Origin: JABLTI01 sp035528035
GTDB taxonomy: Archaea; Asgardarchaeota; Heimdallarchaeia; JABLTI01
Direction of reading: 5' to 3'
DNA length: 64,000 nucleotides
Assembly: GCA_035528035.1 (NCBI GenBank)
Contig: DATKZI010000026.1
Coordinates: forward strand, 1-64,000
In this document: positions 45,501 through 55,276 of the stretch, piece by piece
How positions within the stretch are numbered: position 1 is the stretch's first letter
Layout: every line of letters starts with the position of its first letter
The notes under the pieces: generated by a model
What the model saw: only the letters and a program-made list of their open reading frames with translations
Database searches by the model: none
What the model was told of the DNA's origin: nothing
Made by a program: the position numbers and the translations under genes

Positions 45501-46142
45501 ATGTCATTTAAAATTGAACGTTCACACATAGTGTTTAAACATATTATTCATGTGGGTCCAGAAATAGATGTTGATGCAATCGTTGATATTGCCACCCAAA
45601 AAGATTATACAAAAAGCGAAAGACAATTACAAACACCTACAGGTCCATTACAAGAATACCTTTTCAGACCAAAAACTAATCCACAATCATTAATAGTATT
45701 TTCAAGGAAAGGATTTGTTATAGATGCTCAACCAAGCGATAATGTTTTGCCATTATTCAGAGATGCTTATGATTTTTATGAAAAGGTAATGGGCGACGAT
45801 GCACTTACAACAACAGTTGTAATGGATATTAATTCAACATTTGAGGTATTTTCTCATTTCCCAGTTGATGAATTTCTTAAAAAATTATACAAAGAAGGAA
45901 CTTCCAGTCTAACTTATGATGGAAAAGAACTTCGACCTCAAGGAATAACATTAGCATCTGGTTCTGGCAAATTTCCTGATGAATTTATGCAATTTACTGT
46001 TCAACCTTTACCAAAAGATCCAGATAGACGTTTAATGGTAGTAATGCTCTATCGTTCTACAGAACTTGATGATGCATTAAAATTCATAGAGAAAATCGAT
46101 ACTGATATAGTAATAACGCTCGAGAAAATTACTAAAATCTAA
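45501..46142 (+). CDS. Conserved hypothetical protein (213 aa)
   Basis: Soluble alpha/beta protein; no named domain recognised. Strands such as SLIVFSRKGFVIDA near 64 and RRLMVVMLYRS near 178 flank a central helical segment. It lies 87 bases after the phosphatidyltransferase on the same strand and 53 bases before the nuclease-like gene, so one transcript is possible. The pattern of alternating strands is consistent with a real, globular protein. Function unknown. Confidence 0.55.
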   Translation: MSFKIERSHIVFKHIIHVGPEIDVDAIVDIATQKDYTKSERQLQTPTGPLQEYLFRPKTNPQSLIVFSRKGFVIDAQPSDNVLPLFRDAYDFYEKVMGDDALTTTVVMDINSTFEVFSHFPVDEFLKKLYKEGTSSLTYDGKELRPQGITLASGSGKFPDEFMQFTVQPLPKDPDRRLMVVMLYRSTELDDALKFIEKIDTDIVITLEKITKI

Positions 46143-46195
46143 ATAATTCTTTCCAATCATTATCAGAAAAATATACTTATGAAGAAGGGTAATTA

Positions 46196-46729
46196 TTGGA
46201 TACTATTCCTTGGAAAATAGCTCAAACAAATGTAAGCAATTTTTTAAGAGAACATCAATTTGCTGTTTTTGAGGAAAAAAGGCTAAAAAGTGGGAAAAGA
46301 ATAGATATTGTTGCTCAGAAAAAAATAAGTGGCTCATTTCTCCACATTCTTGTTGAAGTTAAAGATTGGCAAAAAGTAACTAGAAAACAAGAAATTGATT
46401 TTTGTGATCAAATAGTAGAGTATCTTATTCAATATGCAATGGAAGAAATACTTCTCAAAGAAACGGAAGATAAATGGAATAAAAGCACAAAAAAGATCAA
46501 TGATAGTTTTTTAGGAATTCTATGTTTAACAAATGATGCTCATTTTAGTTTTAGGAAAGTATCAGATCATTATTTCAAGAAAAATAAGAACGTTATAGGA
46601 ATACCGTTCAGAGAACAAATAGTTGACCGAATAATGCTCTATGTAGCAAGATTTGACTTTCTTACCAAAGTATTCAATGATGCAAAAATACCTCTCTATA
46701 AGGAACAATCACTAACAGAGTGGTTTTAA
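46196..46729 (+). CDS. PD-(D/E)XK nuclease-like protein
   Basis: A restriction-endonuclease-like core is visible: GKRIDIVA with Asp37, then HILVEVKDW with Glu54 and Lys56, giving the D...E-x-K arrangement of PD-(D/E)XK nucleases. The remainder (residues 60-177) is mixed helix/strand with no further known domain. The start is TTG at 46196. It precedes the XPD-like helicase by 115 bases on the same strand, suggesting a paired DNA-processing role; this is an inference. It could also be a catalytically quiet structural relative. Confidence 0.7.
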   Translation: MDTIPWKIAQTNVSNFLREHQFAVFEEKRLKSGKRIDIVAQKKISGSFLHILVEVKDWQKVTRKQEIDFCDQIVEYLIQYAMEEILLKETEDKWNKSTKKINDSFLGILCLTNDAHFSFRKVSDHYFKKNKNVIGIPFREQIVDRIMLYVARFDFLTKVFNDAKIPLYKEQSLTEWF

Positions 46730-46844
46730 AGTGATTTTTAATAATAATCAGTTGAAGGGTAATTCCTAAAGATAATACAAAGATTAAAAATGGATAAGAA
46801 AAACAATTTTTCAACATAAAAATAGGTTCAATGGATTCGATATA

Positions 46845-48779
46845 ATGACTTCCCTAAAAATCCCTCAAGAAGTAAAAGATATTTTCCCATATGATACTAT
46901 AAGACCTATACAGGACGAACTAATTTTCACAACTTATACTGCTTTGAAAGAAAGAAAAAATGTTATAATTGAGGGAGCTAATGGCTTAGGAAAGACAGTA
47001 GCTACTTTAGCTTCATGTATTCCAATTGCTCGAGAGAAACATCTTCAATTAATACATGTTTGTCGAACAAATAAACAAGCTGACAGAGTTATATCTGAAT
47101 TAAAGGAGATTAGTAAGGTAACACCAATTAGTGGTGTTTCACTTAGAGGACGAAGAGAGATGTGTTCTCATCCATTAGTTTTGAAACATTCGGATGATGC
47201 TGCTACAGCCTCAATCTTATGTGGACAACTGAAAAAATTGAGAAAATGTGAATATTATAATAGAATGAATGAACGTTTACCTTATTTACAAAATATTTTG
47301 AAGATACTAAGAACCACTCCTTCATCAAGCACTGAAATAATAGAGTTGTGCGAAGAAAGCAAACTTTGTCCATACGAATTAATTTTAACTTTAATAGAAG
47401 ATATCGAAGTAGTAGCTTCTAGTTACCAATATATTTTCAATCCTTCCATTCGCGATATTTTCATGAACAAAATCTCTCGAGGATTAGATGAAATTCTGTT
47501 AATCGTTGATGAATGTCATAATATAATTGATGCCTCAATAGACATCTCCAGTGATCAATTGACAAACTACTCTGTCAGACAAGCTTTGAAAGAAATAAAA
47601 GATTATGCAAGAACAGAATTTTTGCAATTAGTTCGAGGACTCGCTGAAATACTCGATGAAAATCAGCAAAGAACTGAAGTAGAGCTAAAAATTGATGCTA
47701 ATGACATTTTATACAAACTTTCGAAAGATGTAGGAGCAACAATAGATCTTGATTACGCTGATAAAATGATAAGTGCAGGAATGAAAATTCAAAGAGAGAA
47801 TATTGCTCGTGATAAACCTCCTAGATCGTATCTTCATCGTATAGGTCAATTCCTTAAGAAATTCATTATAACCAAAAATCGATCAGAATTTCTACATTTA
47901 ATTTCGAGTTATCAAACTAGAGGAGAAGGATGGGGGACTAGATTCGAAGTTATTTCATTAGATGCTAGATATACTACTAAAAATATTTTTGAGCATGTAT
48001 ATAACAGCGTTCATATTTCAGGAACAATAGATCCAATAGATGCCTATTCAAAAATTGTTGGAATGGATAGCTTACCACTTGTTACGGAAGTACTTGACTC
48101 ACCATACACAGAGCGTAATGTTAGAAGTTTTATCATCGATAAATTGAGCACAAAGTTAGATGATCGTACTAGCGAAAATTATAGGAAGATGTGCAGAATT
48201 ATTGCAGAAGCAGTTAATAATACGCCCACAAATTCAGGAATATTTACTGCTTCATATACGGTATTAGATAGTTTATTACAAGCTGGACTTGAGAAACTAT
48301 TAGATAGACCGTTATTTTATGAAACAGCTAAAATGACCTCTAATTCCAATGATCAGTTAGTTAATGAATTCAAGAGATTTGCTGACAAAGGTGGAGCTGC
48401 TTTAATGGGGGTATTAGGTGGTCGCAGCTCAGAAGGAGCTGATTTTCCTGGTGACCAAATGAGTACTTGTGTTATTGTTGGTATTCCTTATGCGAGACCT
48501 ACTACTCGTATAGAATCACAAATAGCTTATCTAGATGAACAATTTTACAAGAAAGGAAGAGAATATGGTTACATTATCCCTGCTTTACGTCGAGCTTCCC
48601 AAGCAGCAGGACGACCTATCCGTTCAATTAATGATAAAGGATTAATTATCTTACTAGATTATCGTTTTGGTCATAGTTATACTTCTCAATTCTTACCAGC
48701 TTGGTTGAAACAAAATACAAAACTATTAACATATGAACCAGGAAAAATAGCTGAAATAGCTAAAGAATTCTTCTCGTAA
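46845..48779 (+). CDS. XPD/Rad3-like Fe-S DNA helicase
   Basis: SF2 helicase of 644 residues. Walker A GANGLGKT at 44-51; the Fe-S domain cysteines Cys107, Cys126, Cys135 and Cys175 (the last in CPYEL); DEAH-type box VDECHN at 221-226; and motif VI SQAAGRPIRS near 595. This is the 5'-3' XPD/Rad3/DinG-like layout with an inserted Fe-S cluster. Archaeal members act in repair and genome maintenance. It sits next to a PD-(D/E)XK gene and runs convergently towards priS. Confidence 0.9.
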   Translation: MTSLKIPQEVKDIFPYDTIRPIQDELIFTTYTALKERKNVIIEGANGLGKTVATLASCIPIAREKHLQLIHVCRTNKQADRVISELKEISKVTPISGVSLRGRREMCSHPLVLKHSDDAATASILCGQLKKLRKCEYYNRMNERLPYLQNILKILRTTPSSSTEIIELCEESKLCPYELILTLIEDIEVVASSYQYIFNPSIRDIFMNKISRGLDEILLIVDECHNIIDASIDISSDQLTNYSVRQALKEIKDYARTEFLQLVRGLAEILDENQQRTEVELKIDANDILYKLSKDVGATIDLDYADKMISAGMKIQRENIARDKPPRSYLHRIGQFLKKFIITKNRSEFLHLISSYQTRGEGWGTRFEVISLDARYTTKNIFEHVYNSVHISGTIDPIDAYSKIVGMDSLPLVTEVLDSPYTERNVRSFIIDKLSTKLDDRTSENYRKMCRIIAEAVNNTPTNSGIFTASYTVLDSLLQAGLEKLLDRPLFYETAKMTSNSNDQLVNEFKRFADKGGAALMGVLGGRSSEGADFPGDQMSTCVIVGIPYARPTTRIESQIAYLDEQFYKKGREYGYIIPALRRASQAAGRPIRSINDKGLIILLDYRFGHSYTSQFLPAWLKQNTKLLTYEPGKIAEIAKEFFS

Positions 48780-48792
48780 AAGAAGAGTTATT

Positions 48793-49827
48793 CTAGGAAA
48801 GTTTATCCCAAATTGTTGGAGCATCATCTGGAAAGAATGAATGGACTTTCTTGATATCAACCATACAGCAGATTTTACCATTAGTATCTTGAACGCTTCC
48901 AGGGATTTTTAGGATACGCCTAATATCTATTGATACTTTCCGATCAATTCTTGGATATCGATATTTTATAATGTGAGTAAAAATAGTATCCCGATTTTGC
49001 TTTTTAGTTAAAATAAAATCATAAACCTTTTCGAATGGTTGTGAACCACTTTCTAAATTTATTATTAGTTTTCTTATTTGGTCGCCAGTAAATCTAAAAG
49101 GCTCAGCTCGAAGTTCCTTTTCTGATGCATGTTGGAAGAATGATTTTGCTATAATTTCTAAGATACGATTCCTCAACGGAAGAACACGTTTTAGATCTTT
49201 TTCTACTGCTTGAGTTCGCTTCTCATCTTTAATCAATGTAAGATAATTGATTATACTATTTCGTTGTTCTTGAGTTAATATTCCTGCATCTTTATCTCGA
49301 ACCCAACCATGAAAACCTCGACGACCAGAAAAAACCCAAACTATATCTTTGTAACCAAAATCCTCACGTAAGGTTTTATCAAGAAAATAAGCTGAATCTT
49401 GAACAAGAGACCAACAAATAGGACAATACTGTTCTTTACCTTGACAACCACAAGATCTAACTAGATCATAATCATTCAAATCTAAATCAAAACAAAACTC
49501 TCGGGAAGACCATTGTATCTTTTGTATAGTATTATTTTTACTTGGTGGAACTTCAAAAACAGCGCCAACATATCCACGTCTTATAGGATTCGCTATTATA
49601 TAATCAATAAGATCACTTGAATTTTTAAATGAGATATTACGAATAAAATTACCATCTTCTAAAAGGAAAGCAAATTCTCTACGATAAAAGGTTGATAAAC
49701 CAATGATTGATATCAAGTCACCGGGGTCAAAAACCTCTTTATAATATTTTTGAATTAATTCTGTGGGAACGATTTTTTTAGTGTTTTTAGTTTCATCGTT
49801 ACCTTGCTCAAGTGTCATTTCCTTCAT
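48793..49827 (-). CDS. priS: DNA primase small subunit PriS
   Basis: Catalytic subunit of the archaeal/eukaryotic primase. The metal-binding pair is Asp114 and Asp116 in CFDLDLNDY, followed by a zinc-binding cluster (Cys126, Cys128, Cys135, Cys138) and SGRRGFHGWV near 167, the nucleotide-binding SGxxG-x-H motif. At 344 residues it is full length. It overlaps priL by 4 bases (49824-49827), so the two are translationally coupled. Convergent with the XPD-like gene after 13 bases. Confidence 0.95.
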   Translation of the reverse strand: MKEMTLEQGNDETKNTKKIVPTELIQKYYKEVFDPGDLISIIGLSTFYRREFAFLLEDGNFIRNISFKNSSDLIDYIIANPIRRGYVGAVFEVPPSKNNTIQKIQWSSREFCFDLDLNDYDLVRSCGCQGKEQYCPICWSLVQDSAYFLDKTLREDFGYKDIVWVFSGRRGFHGWVRDKDAGILTQEQRNSIINYLTLIKDEKRTQAVEKDLKRVLPLRNRILEIIAKSFFQHASEKELRAEPFRFTGDQIRKLIINLESGSQPFEKVYDFILTKKQNRDTIFTHIIKYRYPRIDRKVSIDIRRILKIPGSVQDTNGKICCMVDIKKVHSFFPDDAPTIWDKLS

Positions 49828-51137
49828 TCCTCTGTTTTAGGTTCTTTTATATTTTCAGACTTTTCATCTACAATGTCAATTAATTTCAAAGTTTTAGCAG
49901 CATATCGTAAGTAGGATATTGGATGATTGCTTGGGTAAGCCTTCTTGTTATAACGAATTTGAAACATTACTGCACAAGCCTCACTCGGTTTCTTATCGAC
50001 TACTAGGCGTATCAAATTTCGTATTAATTCCTCTTGCATCTGTGAAGGATTTTTGATTTCCTTTCGTAAATTATCTTCAATTGTTTTTACTGATTGATGA
50101 ATAAATGGGCAATAAGAGTCATCTTGAATACTTGAACACTTATGAGCACTATAATCTGTTCCACCACCAACCAATCCATACATATATTTTATTTGGTATC
50201 CAGGTGCACCATTCGAGAATTGATCAAAAGTTAATCCAATATTATCTACAGCTCTTTCATACCAGAAGTGTAGTTGTTCATCAACAGTCATGCCTATGTT
50301 TTTCAAAAATAAACCTAACTGTAAACGTTCAACGTGATTAATATGACCATGATTCATTACTTCATTATATAAGTCTAACATACATTGAGGAAAAACACTT
50401 TGACGAGTGTATAATCTGAAATCACTTAAAACTATTCCATCTCTGCCTGCACTCATAGAGTGTATTACCTTAGAAAGTTCTTCTTTTAATTTTGCCACAG
50501 GTTCTTGAATAGAGCCACGAGCAATTCTATCAATATTCTCTTTAGATTCTCTAATTTTCTCACGAAGTTTTTGTTCAAAAGTGCTTTTAACACTATTAGC
50601 AAAGTCATCAATTAGTCCGATAACCCAACCATTTCTTAAGAGAGCTGAACGATTACTTACAAGTTTTGGTGCACAAGTGAAATGAACACCAATTGAACCT
50701 GTTCGTTTTGTACCCATCTTGAATTCTTTGAAATCATTTTCATCAATGTTAAACTGTGACCATAAATCCCTAGGACCTATTACTTTATTATCACCAAAAA
50801 TGTATTTGGCTACTTCTACTTTAACATCCGTTGTTTTAGACTTGAGAAATCGCCATTCGAAGAGATCACCTTCTTGTTCTACCAACCACCCTTGCACTCT
50901 AGGATCTTCAGCAGCAACAATGCGTAATAATCCATGACCAGCAAATTCTTCATAGATTTCCTTATTGTAATTACCACGATTAGCTCCTTCCGCTGGATAC
51001 CAGCGCTGTTGATGAACAAATTTGTTAACTCTTTCTTGAGCTATTACAGGCCAATTCTCCATATCAATTTGCATTTCTTCTCGAGGTACTGATACTTCGT
51101 TTATTCGCTTAATTACAATCCAATCAGGTACACTCAA
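49824..51137 (-). CDS. priL: DNA primase large subunit PriL
   Basis: Regulatory subunit of the primase. Four cysteines expected to hold the [4Fe-4S] cluster are Cys252, Cys334, Cys343 and Cys388, with the SYCPF context usual for the family. The N-terminal helical domain carries a KFVHQQRWYP segment. TTG at 51137 is chosen because GAGG lies 9 bases upstream; a TTG at 51155 would add six residues. It precedes priS with a 4-base overlap. Function in primer initiation is well established for the family. Confidence 0.93.
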   Translation of the reverse strand: MSVPDWIVIKRINEVSVPREEMQIDMENWPVIAQERVNKFVHQQRWYPAEGANRGNYNKEIYEEFAGHGLLRIVAAEDPRVQGWLVEQEGDLFEWRFLKSKTTDVKVEVAKYIFGDNKVIGPRDLWSQFNIDENDFKEFKMGTKRTGSIGVHFTCAPKLVSNRSALLRNGWVIGLIDDFANSVKSTFEQKLREKIRESKENIDRIARGSIQEPVAKLKEELSKVIHSMSAGRDGIVLSDFRLYTRQSVFPQCMLDLYNEVMNHGHINHVERLQLGLFLKNIGMTVDEQLHFWYERAVDNIGLTFDQFSNGAPGYQIKYMYGLVGGGTDYSAHKCSSIQDDSYCPFIHQSVKTIEDNLRKEIKNPSQMQEELIRNLIRLVVDKKPSEACAVMFQIRYNKKAYPSNHPISYLRYAAKTLKLIDIVDEKSENIKEPKTEE

Positions 51138-51289
51138 GTAATCAGTCCTCAACAAGCAATATTAGAAGATTCTATAATAAGTTAGCTATCAACCTCTTAA
51201 TATTCACACTGTCATAAATTTTACGGCAAGTTATTAACAGTAGAATAATTTATTATTAATAATGTTTTTTTCTTTTACTGATGTTTACC

Positions 51290-51460
51290 ATGCCAGTAGA
51301 AATAGACCAAAATGTTTGTGGCAAGTGTTTGGCTTGCGCCATTGTTTGTCCAGAAGAAATCTTTTCGATAGTAGAAGAGAAGCTTGAAATTGCTGAAGGA
51401 TGCACAGATTGTGGATTTTGTATTGAAAGTTGTCCTGTAGAAGCAATAAAACAGGTATAA
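51290..51460 (+). CDS. Small 2[4Fe-4S] ferredoxin (56 aa)
   Basis: A 56-residue open frame encoding two ferredoxin clusters: Cys10, 13, 16, 20 in CGKCLACAIVCP and Cys38, 41, 44, 48 in CTDCGFCIESCP, each C-x2-C-x2-C-x3-C-P. This is a complete bacterial-type ferredoxin. ATG at 51290 is chosen; ATG at 51281 would add three residues. It is transcribed divergently from priL and lies 79 bases before sepF. Electron partner unknown. Confidence 0.9.
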   Translation: MPVEIDQNVCGKCLACAIVCPEEIFSIVEEKLEIAEGCTDCGFCIESCPVEAIKQV

Positions 51461-51539
51461 TATCCTATTTCTTGTCTAAATAATTTCCTTGTATTATCCT
51501 CATATTCTTTGCCTTTTAATGCTACATTAACTAATAACT

Positions 51540-51995
51540 ATGTGTAATGATGGAGGATTATGTGCAGTGGCACTCTTGATAACTTTAGGTTTAATAGGTA
51601 TAGGTACCGTAATTGGAACATCAGCATTCTTATTTAGGAGGCATAGTAAGAACGAGCTGAGACAAAATGGTGGAACTAAGGAAGTAGTAACATATACTCT
51701 CCGTAGCTTAAATGATGTTGACATGCTTTGTGAAACTATCGACAAAGGTAACATGATTATTTTAGGAGTAAAGGATTTTGCTCGATTAGATATGATTCGA
51801 CTAAAACGTACTGTTCATCAATTAAAATCCCATGTGTTAAGTCGTGGTGGAGATATCATTGCTTTAGGTAAGGATTTTGTAGTTCTTGTTCCTTCAACAA
51901 TGAAATTATCCCAGATAACAAATTACCTTCAAAAATCAGAAGCTGAAAATATGGATTTACCACCTAAACCTCCAACAGAGGTCGGAACTATATGA
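51540..51995 (+). CDS. sepF: SepF-like cell-division protein with N-terminal TM helix
   Basis: Residues 8-32 form a hydrophobic helix replacing the amphipathic anchor of typical SepF. After a charged linker, residues about 50-130 match the SepF/DUF552 core: VTYTLRSLNDVDMLCETIDKG, then NMIILGVKD and a GGDIIALGKDFVVLVPS strand pair. SepF tethers FtsZ to the membrane in many archaea. The stop overlaps the start of the next gene by 4 bases. FtsZ itself is not in the window. Assignment rests on fold-pattern reading. Confidence 0.7.
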   Translation: MCNDGGLCAVALLITLGLIGIGTVIGTSAFLFRRHSKNELRQNGGTKEVVTYTLRSLNDVDMLCETIDKGNMIILGVKDFARLDMIRLKRTVHQLKSHVLSRGGDIIALGKDFVVLVPSTMKLSQITNYLQKSEAENMDLPPKPPTEVGTI

Positions 51996-52402
51996 ATTCA
52001 GTTATTGCTAACAGAATCTATAATCTCATTTCAAATGATCCAGTGAAAATAGCCATTCTTGATTTACTAGTGGATGGTAGATGGCATACTAGGTTTGAAG
52101 TGGAATCATTAGCTAAAGAATTGCGCCCTACCATTGGTTTAGTTGGTATTTGTACAATTATACGTACACTTCAAGATGCTGATTCTAACATAGTAGAAAT
52201 ATACAATAATGATTCTGGTATGTTCTATCGATTAAATCCAGAACGAAACTTAATGGTTCAAAAGATCATTTCCTATTCAAAAACATCAACAAAAACCCAA
52301 TCAACGACATCAGCAAAACAATATCAAAGATTTAAAGATTTAATTAAAACAACAAAACAGCAGAATTCTGATGTAGATGATGATTTGAAACATTTTCTAT
52401 AA
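51992..52402 (+). CDS. Winged-helix protein coupled to SepF
   Basis: A 136-residue protein whose first 85 residues read as a winged helix: VKIAILDLLVDGRWHTRFEVESLAKEL, a recognition-helix-like VGICTIIRTLQDAD, and a wing strand GMFYRLN. The C-terminal tail is Ser/Thr/Gln/Lys-rich and probably disordered. Its ATG overlaps the sepF stop by 4 bases (ATGA), a strong sign of translational coupling and related function. DNA target unknown. Confidence 0.65.
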   Translation: MNSVIANRIYNLISNDPVKIAILDLLVDGRWHTRFEVESLAKELRPTIGLVGICTIIRTLQDADSNIVEIYNNDSGMFYRLNPERNLMVQKIISYSKTSTKTQSTTSAKQYQRFKDLIKTTKQQNSDVDDDLKHFL

Positions 52403-52415
52403 AAGATAAAACAGA

Positions 52416-52443
52416 AGAGAGGTTAATTCTATAGAACCTCTCT
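52416..52443. terminator. Bidirectional hairpin between convergent genes
   Basis: AGAGAGGTT (52416-52424) pairs perfectly with AACCTCTCT (52435-52443). It lies 13 bases after the winged-helix stop and overlaps the last codons of the convergent geranylgeranyl reductase gene, so it can serve both strands. Confidence 0.6.
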
Positions 52444-53652
52444 AAGAAGTTTTAGTAGTGAAGGGTCTTTTTTCATTAGTTTTGCACCCATTTTGATTTG
52501 ACCCCATCTACCAGTAACAGCTTTAGTTAAATCTTCACCACTAAAAACTTCAACAATATTTTCCATTTGCTCATCAGTAATAACATCAAGCACTTTTCGA
52601 GCTTTAGAACCCATACTGAAAGATTTTCCATAGGCATCTTGCCAAAGTTTTTCATAACTAGTACGAAGGGTTTTCTCTGAGAAATCCTCATTTTCAAATG
52701 CTTTTACTAGAGTATCACTAATCATTTTTCCGGCTTCCATACCATAAGCGATTCCTCCACCTGTAAGGGGATTTACTTGTCGGGCTGCATCACCAACCAG
52801 CAAAACACGATTGGTAGCTAATCTTTCTAAGGAACCACCAACAGGTATCGCTCCAATTCGTTCCTCGATAATTTTAGCATTCTTAAATCGTTTTTTAGCT
52901 TCAGGATGTTTGAAAATAAAGTCATCAAGATATTCCTTAACACTTTTCTTACCAAATCCTACACCAACACCAATACCTACATTAGCACAATGTTCTCCCT
53001 TTGGGAAAATCCAGATATAGCCTCGAGGTGCAACCTCATTACCCATATAGAGATCTAGCACAGTGGGTTCATCAATATCAACACCAACCATCTCATAACC
53101 AACTGAGGTATCCAAATCTTTAGGATCAAAAGGTTCAGCTAGTCCTGCATCACGAGCAACCTTACTATAAATACCATCAGCTCCTATTACTACAGGAGCA
53201 GTTTCTACGATATCTTTCCCTTTCTCTTTTGCTTTGATAGTAACACCTTTCGTAGGGTCGATCTTAATCCCTGTAACTTGAGTATTAAGTTGGATGTCAG
53301 CTCCTTCTAAAACAGCTCCAATAAGCAATTCTTTATCAAAAATACGTCGGTCAATTATATAACCTTCACCAGAAGGCAATTTATAATTGATCATTTTTAA
53401 TGAAGGACTGAAAACTCGAAAGCCTGTGATTTCTGTTCTAATGGAATCTTTTGGTACACCAATTTTAAGTATTTCATTAATTGTTTCTTTACCTATAGCT
53501 TCTCCACATTGTACCGGAATACCTATATTATTTTTTGCTTCTAAAATCTTAACTTTAAAACCTTCACGAGCTATAAATCTAGCGGTGGTAGAACCTGCAG
53601 GTCCGCTACCTACGACTATCACATCATATTGTTTGGTTGGTGTTTCGCTCAT
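52429..53652 (-). CDS. Geranylgeranyl (archaeal lipid) reductase, FAD-dependent
   Basis: Flavoprotein saturating isoprenoid chains of archaeal ether lipids. The N-terminal FAD motif VVGSGPAGSTTA near 13 is followed by VLLVGDAARQVNPLTGGG near 290 for the second FAD contact, and the substrate-side GYIWIFPKG near 208 matches the Y-x-W-x-F-P signature of digeranylgeranylglycerophospholipid reductases. ATG at 53652 is taken; ATG at 53667 would add five residues. Full length, no cysteine-cluster domain. Confidence 0.9.
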   Translation of the reverse strand: MSETPTKQYDVIVVGSGPAGSTTARFIAREGFKVKILEAKNNIGIPVQCGEAIGKETINEILKIGVPKDSIRTEITGFRVFSPSLKMINYKLPSGEGYIIDRRIFDKELLIGAVLEGADIQLNTQVTGIKIDPTKGVTIKAKEKGKDIVETAPVVIGADGIYSKVARDAGLAEPFDPKDLDTSVGYEMVGVDIDEPTVLDLYMGNEVAPRGYIWIFPKGEHCANVGIGVGVGFGKKSVKEYLDDFIFKHPEAKKRFKNAKIIEERIGAIPVGGSLERLATNRVLLVGDAARQVNPLTGGGIAYGMEAGKMISDTLVKAFENEDFSEKTLRTSYEKLWQDAYGKSFSMGSKARKVLDVITDEQMENIVEVFSGEDLTKAVTGRWGQIKMGAKLMKKDPSLLKLLREVL

Positions 53653-53732
53653 ATAATTGACATCCATTTTCCAAAGTTTATTTATTTCTTTTAATCTTTT
53701 TTCCTATAAAAAATTCAATGGTTAGTATTAGA

Positions 53733-55184
53733 CTACATATGAAGAATTTTGTCCAAATCAAGAGCTTGATAATCTAGCTTTTTCCCTAATTCGTGGATTA
53801 AATCTTTATCAAGTGAAATTCCTGGATATTTTTCAAGTAATTTAGGTATTTTCTCTTTAGCTCGTTCAGCTATAGACTTTCTACCTTTACTTATCCATTC
53901 TTCATTTGTTGCTCGATCAACAATTGTGCTAGGAATAAAATGCTCTTCTTTAAACCATTTTAAGGTGTGATCATGAGCAAGTAAATGAGTAGTTGTTTCA
54001 TTAAATTCACTTAACAGATGCTTGGCAATAGGTTCATCCCGTTGATTGATTCCTTTGATAAATTTGTAAACCATACCACAAACTTCGTTATCAATAATGA
54101 CCTTCTGAATACTTTGAGTAGTTTCAAAATCAATCATCCCAGCTCCAGAAATCATATTAACACCTTTTATACCAGCAAGCAAAGCACCCATACCTGTTTC
54201 AAAACCTGCTTGCATATCTAAAATTTTAGCATCGGACATTCCTAAATAGGCGTGGGTTGGGATATTAAGATATTTGCCAATTTCAACATATCCTAGATCA
54301 AGGATCATTGTATCAATAGAACCCATTGGAGTTGTGCCTTTTCTCATATCAAAAGCTGCTGGAGAACCACCCCAGATAACTGGGGCACCAGAAGAAACAA
54401 GTTGGGTTATTACCACTCCTGCGAGAGTTTCTGCTGCATGCTGAACTACTGCCCCTAAAATAGTTACGGGAGCATTAGCCCCTGTCATTGGCATTGAAAC
54501 AAATTCAGAAGGGATACCATATTTTGCAGCATCAATAATGCTTTGACAAGTTAGATCGCTCCATTTAAGGGGAGGAGACGGACAAGCATCAAAAATTGCT
54601 AATGGTTTACTACGAAGCTCTTTTACTCCTCCCCTGATAGTGACCAACATATCCTTCATTTTGGCAAAAGATTCTTTGATAAAAGTTCCAGTAATAACTG
54701 GCTTCTTAGAAAAGAGCAAGCTAATAAGAAGACGATATCTATCACTGATTTCCTCAGGAACATCAGAACAAATAATAGATGTACTTTGTGCGTGAATATT
54801 TTCTAATTGATCAATTACTTTAGTAAATTCAATAAAGTCCTTAGTGACAGCAGTTCTAATTTCATTCGTATCTCTGTCTAAAACATTTAAAGCCGCAGAA
54901 CCAGGATCAAAACAAACATCATTACCCCCTACTTTAGCTGCTTCTTGTCCATCTCGATCATACAAGGTTATAACCGATGGAACACTCTTGAGAGCTTTTT
55001 TAACCATATCAGCAGGAATCTTTGCTTTTCTTTTGGTGTGATCGATATCTATTCCTGTTTGATCAAGTATTCCCATAGCTTCTTTATTCTCTACAAAAAC
55101 ACCTAACTCTTCCAATATTTCCATAGCTTCTAAAACGACTTTTTCCTTTAACTCTTTATCAAGTATATTTATTGTTGGTCTCAT
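53733..55184 (-). CDS. MttB-family methyltransferase, non-pyrrolysine
   Basis: Corrinoid-dependent methyltransferase of the trimethylamine-methyltransferase superfamily (483 residues, TIM barrel). No in-frame TAG occurs, so it is a non-Pyl member; characterised relatives such as MtgB demethylate glycine betaine and related quaternary amines. Recognisable stretches include DACPSPPLKWSD near 198 and VIWGGSPAAFDMRKG near 270. Its neighbours encode the corrinoid protein, a B12-reactivation-type domain and a homocysteine methyltransferase, so its methyl groups probably go to homocysteine. Substrate is not determinable from sequence. Confidence 0.85.
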   Translation of the reverse strand: MRPTINILDKELKEKVVLEAMEILEELGVFVENKEAMGILDQTGIDIDHTKRKAKIPADMVKKALKSVPSVITLYDRDGQEAAKVGGNDVCFDPGSAALNVLDRDTNEIRTAVTKDFIEFTKVIDQLENIHAQSTSIICSDVPEEISDRYRLLISLLFSKKPVITGTFIKESFAKMKDMLVTIRGGVKELRSKPLAIFDACPSPPLKWSDLTCQSIIDAAKYGIPSEFVSMPMTGANAPVTILGAVVQHAAETLAGVVITQLVSSGAPVIWGGSPAAFDMRKGTTPMGSIDTMILDLGYVEIGKYLNIPTHAYLGMSDAKILDMQAGFETGMGALLAGIKGVNMISGAGMIDFETTQSIQKVIIDNEVCGMVYKFIKGINQRDEPIAKHLLSEFNETTTHLLAHDHTLKWFKEEHFIPSTIVDRATNEEWISKGRKSIAERAKEKIPKLLEKYPGISLDKDLIHELGKKLDYQALDLDKILHM

Positions 55185-55276
55185 GAAATTTCAACTCGTA
55201 ATTCATACTTTTAATTCAATTGAGGATTTTGTTAATTCATAAATAGTGATAATTTAACTTGGTTATTTGTTTTATC

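Noticed and set aside
53733..55184. Pyrrolysine-containing MttB
   Set aside because: No in-frame TAG codon interrupts the gene, so it is a non-Pyl family member.
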